A DNA stretch of 30,000 nucleotides from Cristatella mucedo (Eukaryota > Bryozoa > Phylactolaemata > Cristatellidae), in contig WPIO01000040.1 of the NCBI GenBank assembly GCA_009760855.2, positions 20,001 through 50,000 on the forward strand. The letters run 5' to 3'. The notes beneath the pieces are model-generated. The model was not told where the DNA came from. It did not search any database and saw only the letters and a program-made list of their open reading frames with translations. How positions within the stretch are numbered: position 1 is the first letter of the stretch; each line of letters starts with the position of its first letter. Shown piece after piece: positions 1 to 30,000 of the stretch. A program made the translations under genes and the position numbers.

Positions 1-73
1 ACTGCAAGCAAGAGTGATGTCTGCTTTGGCTGTTGCGCTGCAAAATATAAATGAGGCTGCTGAATCTGGTAAA

Positions 74-1056
74 TCAGCTAGTATTTCTTATGATCAAATT
101 GTTAATGGTAGCATGCTCAATGTCAGCAAGCGTAACATGGATAGAGGTGGCGTGCACAGGGTCAGTATTCAAAAACGGCCAGTGGCAGCATACGCAGTAG
201 CAGCATGCATAAGCACACGCAAGACGAATCGCGTGGGCCCACTGAATGTTGGGATACAATAGATGCGTTTTCAGCTTCTTTTTAAGTGTCGTTAAGTCCG
301 GGGATGTCGTAAAGCTAAACGGAAATGAGTTACAGGCTTTGGGAGCATACGAACTAAAGGCAGGGTCTCCAAAGGATTTGAGGTTCATGCATGGTATAAG
401 TAGAAGATTCGCTTCAGAAAAGCGGGTTGTACGATGCTTAGCCTGGTTGGGGAGTGGACCTGATAGGTAGGCTGGAGCCAAAGAATGAAGGGACCTGAAA
501 GTACGTGACAGAACCTGGAAGTCGATGCACTGCTTGACTAGGAGCCAGTGCAGGTCGGCGAAAAGTGGTGTAATGTGACAACTGCGACGCTCACGACAGA
601 TGAGCCTAGCTGCAGAGTTTTGCAGCAACTGTAAACGCCTGATTTCAGAAGCCGGTAGATCAGCAAGCAGTGAGTTACAGAAGTCGAAACGGGATGTCAA
701 AAATGCACGGACCAATTTAGATTTCATCATCCCTGTTTAAGCAGGCCCGAATTTGAGCAATTTTATATAGATGAAAGTAAGGAGACTTGGCTGTAGAGCT
801 GATGTGCTAGTGAAAGGTCACTGAGGAAACGTGCGACTGATTGTCGTCTGCATAGAAGTGAAAGCCTAGATTATGCCTGGTACATCGGCAAGAAGGAGAG
901 TATAAACCTTAAGAAGAATGGGACCATGTACAGAGCCTTCTGGTACCCCATACTTCAGTGGTTCCTCAGCTGATCTCTTTCCGTTAACGTCAAAACTCTG
1001 GAGTCTCTCACTGAGATAGGACTTCGCTTCAATGGTTCCGTTGTCAGTTTGCAATT
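74..1056 (-). mobile_element. L2/CR1-like LINE reverse-transcriptase remnant, copy 1
   Basis: On the minus strand the sequence reads as the back half of a non-LTR retrotransposon reverse transcriptase. Landmarks are KSYLSERLQ (1012-1030), YGVPEGSVHGPILLKVY, FYADD (the catalytic motif, YADD at 843-854), then KLVRAFLTSRFDFCNSLLA, LQNSAARLICRERRSCHITP and APKACNSFPFSF near the C-terminus. The first part and YADD are in different frames and there are stops around 730-870, so it is dead and 5'-truncated. The 74-730 part is still an open frame of 218 codons. Clade assignment is from motif style only. Confidence 0.85.
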
Positions 1057-1417
1057 GGAAACCACGCGCTTAGGAAAATGCAACAAGTGCGCCATTCGGA
1101 TTAAAATGAAATGCCAGCAGGACGTTTTCGAGGCCGGGCGCTTCGCTAACGAGCTCGTAATTAGGGTCATCTTGGCGGAGCTGACATGGCGACGCGGAAA
1201 CGTTTTGATTTCCTCGCTCGAGCATCGTCTCCCACCCGAGTATCCTCAATCGTCTCCCCTCAGCATCGAACCGAACAGCGGGGTGGCGCCACCACCGCCG
1301 CGAGATCGATTCGCGACCCCTGTCAGCGAGGGCGCTCCGCCTGCAACAAAGACGCTGGATAGGGCTCGCTCGCCGACGGCGCCCGGCGGAAGAATTAGCA
1401 CTAGGTAACTACGCTGA

Positions 1418-1450
1418 CGTCATCATCATCATCATCATCATCATCATTAT
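1418..1450. repeat. TCA trinucleotide microsatellite
   Basis: About ten tandem tca/atc units at the end of the upstream intron, with a single interruption near the 3' end. Confidence 0.9.
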
Positions 1451-1789
1451 CGTTGACTCGCCGACGGACCGCCTCGTCAGCTGTGCGTCACAACGCCATC
1501 CCGCGAGGTGCCTCCGAAAACCTGCGCCTCCTCCTTAGGCGCTCGCAAAGCGCCTCCGAAGGAGGCGGAAATCGTGGCGGCCTCGCTGTGTCGCAATCGA
1601 ACTTGACTGAAATCAGAATGACTGCGGCGGCGCTCCGTGCTCGCATCCGGAGCGTACGAGAAGCCGCTTCGAGTAGCGACGAGCCGACGAGCTTTCCGCC
1701 GACGCCGAGCGTTTTCCGCCCAGCTGCTGCTGCGGTGCTGGCTCTATGAACACGGGAGGGCGGCAGATCCGGCTTTCTTGAATTTGTAG

Positions 1790-29524
<27,735 letters not shown>

Positions 29525-30000
29525 GTGCCCAGCTGCCAGGCGTTCTACCAGCGGCTCGGCGATGCACGCGGGCTTTGTTTCCCATGCCGAGCTTTCAGCT
29601 GGGTGCCGCCAAACTCTACGCAATCGGCCAATCGGCACGGCTTCGCGAACCCGCGACGCGAGAAATCGTGAATAAAGACGCAGCCAGATGTCGCTGGCGC
29701 TCGGCACTCCGCTGGCCAACATTTCGCGAGCAAAGAGCCGAGCAGCCAATCGGCGGCACCTTTCGGGTTTCGCATCCGCCCGCCTCCGCTGCCGAAGCCA
29801 GCTTGGCGGCAGCGGCGGCCGGCGTCTGCTGCCGCCGCTGCGGCGAGCCTCGGGCTGGCTGAAGCTGGAAGGGAGCTGCCCGAGGCGCGAAGGTCTGCCC
29901 CGTTCAGAGAGAGTTGGCGGCCGGCCGGCGCAATGCAATTTTCACGGAGGCGCAGGACGCCTCACCTCCGTCCGTCTCCGCCACGTCCGTTCTCGTCGAG
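29525..30000 (+). other. Intron after exon v (incomplete)
   Basis: GC-rich, no Cav2 domain IV exon recognisable; the expected CIDF-type continuation of the III-IV linker is absent. Frames here have no recognised product. Confidence 0.7.

Larger units (their letters stand above)
1..1789. other. Upstream intron sequence
   Basis: No Cav2 exon is recognisable here; IS1 must lie before the window. It holds the minus-strand LINE remnant (74-1056), a TCA microsatellite at about 1418-1450, and GC-rich sequence from about 1100 on with no recognised product. Reading frames such as 1049-1408 and 1453-1749 have no recognisable domain. Confidence 0.6.

Noticed and set aside
1049-1749. Possible IS1 or N-terminal channel exon in the open frames here
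   Set aside because: None reads like the conserved lead-in or IS1 helix; composition is basic and serine/alanine-rich without a membrane segment.
29525-29671. Continuation of exon v past DKNQ (VPSCQAF...)
   Set aside because: The residues stop resembling the III-IV linker of Cav2 and run into a stop; a donor GT follows DKNQ. The donor is weak, so this is not fully excluded.

Overview
This window is animal genomic DNA. It carries the middle of one large plus-strand gene, the pore-forming alpha-1 subunit of a Cav2-type (N/P/Q/R-like; Drosophila cacophony) voltage-gated calcium channel. I assembled 22 exons between 1790 and 29524 by translation, family homology and GT-AG splice sites. All phases agree and the joined coding length is 3042 nt, exactly 1014 codons. 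It runs without a stop from just before IS2, through the domain I and II pores, to the end of IIIS6. The 5' exons (N-terminus, IS1) and the 3' exons (domain IV, C-terminal tail) lie outside the window.

The organism is probably an invertebrate. The II-III linker is only about 50 residues and has no room for the vertebrate synprint region, several stretches read like arthropod or mollusc Cav2 proteins, introns are mostly 0.1-3.5 kb, and CpG is not visibly depleted. I cannot name the taxon.

Layout: 1-1789 upstream intron with a broken L2/CR1-like LINE on the minus strand; 1790-7295 domain I and the AID; 8406-8703 the I-II linker with an acidic block; 10139-15883 domain II; 17589-21307 the short II-III linker, split by a 3.5-kb intron full of minisatellites; 21669-29524 domain III; 29525-30000 intron.

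The introns hold most of the remaining structure. I see three LINE fragments of one family, two tRNA-like SINE families (two and three copies), an unnamed interspersed family (three copies), and two roughly 0.5-kb pogo/Tigger-like elements with matching terminal inverted repeats that keep only the transposase C-terminus. There are also four clear minisatellites (7-, 34-, 53- and about 19-bp units), a 22-bp minisatellite split by a SINE, many long microsatellites and several strong inverted repeats. No RNA gene, promoter, CRISPR array or complete second gene was found, and I see no novel multi-gene system. The most notable points are the complete channel gene model with an atypical beta-subunit binding motif, two candidate tandem splice acceptors, and the transposon structures.
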